A stretch of DNA of 5,762 nucleotides from Rhodospirillales bacterium. GTDB lineage: Bacteria > Pseudomonadota > Alphaproteobacteria > Acetobacterales > Acetobacteraceae. The notes beneath the pieces are model-generated. The model had not been told where the DNA came from, made no database searches, and saw only the letters and a program-made list of their open reading frames with translations. The position numbers and the translations under genes were made by a program. Of this stretch, positions 5,689 through 5,762 are shown piece by piece (within the stretch, counting starts at the first letter, position 1; each line of letters opens with the position of its first letter). The stretch is taken from assembly GCA_025352915.1 (NCBI GenBank), contig JANXSA010000343.1:1-5762 (forward strand), written 5' to 3'.

Positions 5689-5762
5689 CCCACCCTCGAG
5701 CGATGGACTGAAAGTATTCAAGTCCGTGCCGGAAGGTGATGGGTCCTGGCGGTTTGGATTTG
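5672..5762 (-). CDS. Possible C-terminal end of an unidentified protein, cut by the window edge
   Basis: On the minus strand a frame enters from the right edge and ends at TGA (5674-5672) after about 29 visible codons. The peptide includes GPITFRHGLEYFQSIARGWG and ends in LRDV. Its mix of aromatic, charged and hydrophobic residues looks protein-like rather than low-complexity. Third-position GC is lower than in the other genes here. I do not recognise the family. A second minus-strand frame is also open through this stretch, so chance openness cannot be excluded. Confidence 0.33.
   Translation of the reverse strand, partial: KSKPPGPITFRHGLEYFQSIARGWGLRDV

Overview
The window is high-GC proteobacterial DNA, most likely from an alphaproteobacterium. 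I lean towards the Acetobacteraceae because of the CLC subtype and because of a short Arg/Pro-rich reading frame near the right edge that resembles repeated small proteins of that family. The assignment rests on pattern recognition only. I see no RNA gene, CRISPR array, transposase or phage gene.

Left half (1-2587): a divergent pair. On the minus strand lies a 14-helix MFS transporter of the DHA2 type (64-1488), followed by a strong hairpin (23-43). On the plus strand lies an SDR-type NAD-dependent dehydrogenase/epimerase that resembles D-erythronate dehydrogenase, DenD (1598-2587). The 109-bp gap between the two starts carries a tandem 15-bp repeat. Each copy contains the interrupted palindrome CTTT-N4-AAAG, a plausible operator pair for either or both genes.

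Middle (2728-5087): a probable two-gene operon on the plus strand. The first gene is an unusual CLC-type anion channel/transporter with a C-terminal CBS pair; it starts at GTG and lacks several signature residues of the CLC ion pathway. Thirty-eight bases after its stop comes a 130-aa carboxymuconolactone decarboxylase/AhpD-like protein with an intact CxxC-x3-His centre and a strong Shine-Dalgarno site.

Right edge (5088-5762): no gene on the plus strand. The minus strand has a good sigma-70-like promoter (TTGCTT-17-TATAAA) placed so that transcription would start at or next to an ATG (5546). This implies a leaderless mRNA for a small Arg/Pro-rich protein. Its frame contains a REP-like hairpin repeat (5235-5260) and remains open into the antisense of the CMD gene, so its 3' end is unresolved. 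At the extreme edge is the possible last 30 codons of another minus-strand gene.

The transporter/dehydrogenase pair is probably a small catabolic or export unit for a sugar acid, and the CLC/CMD pair may link anion transport to redox or acid stress; both are inferences from context. No clear new multi-gene system is visible. The most unusual items are the atypical CLC filter, the leaderless repeat-bearing small gene and the tandem operator-like repeats.
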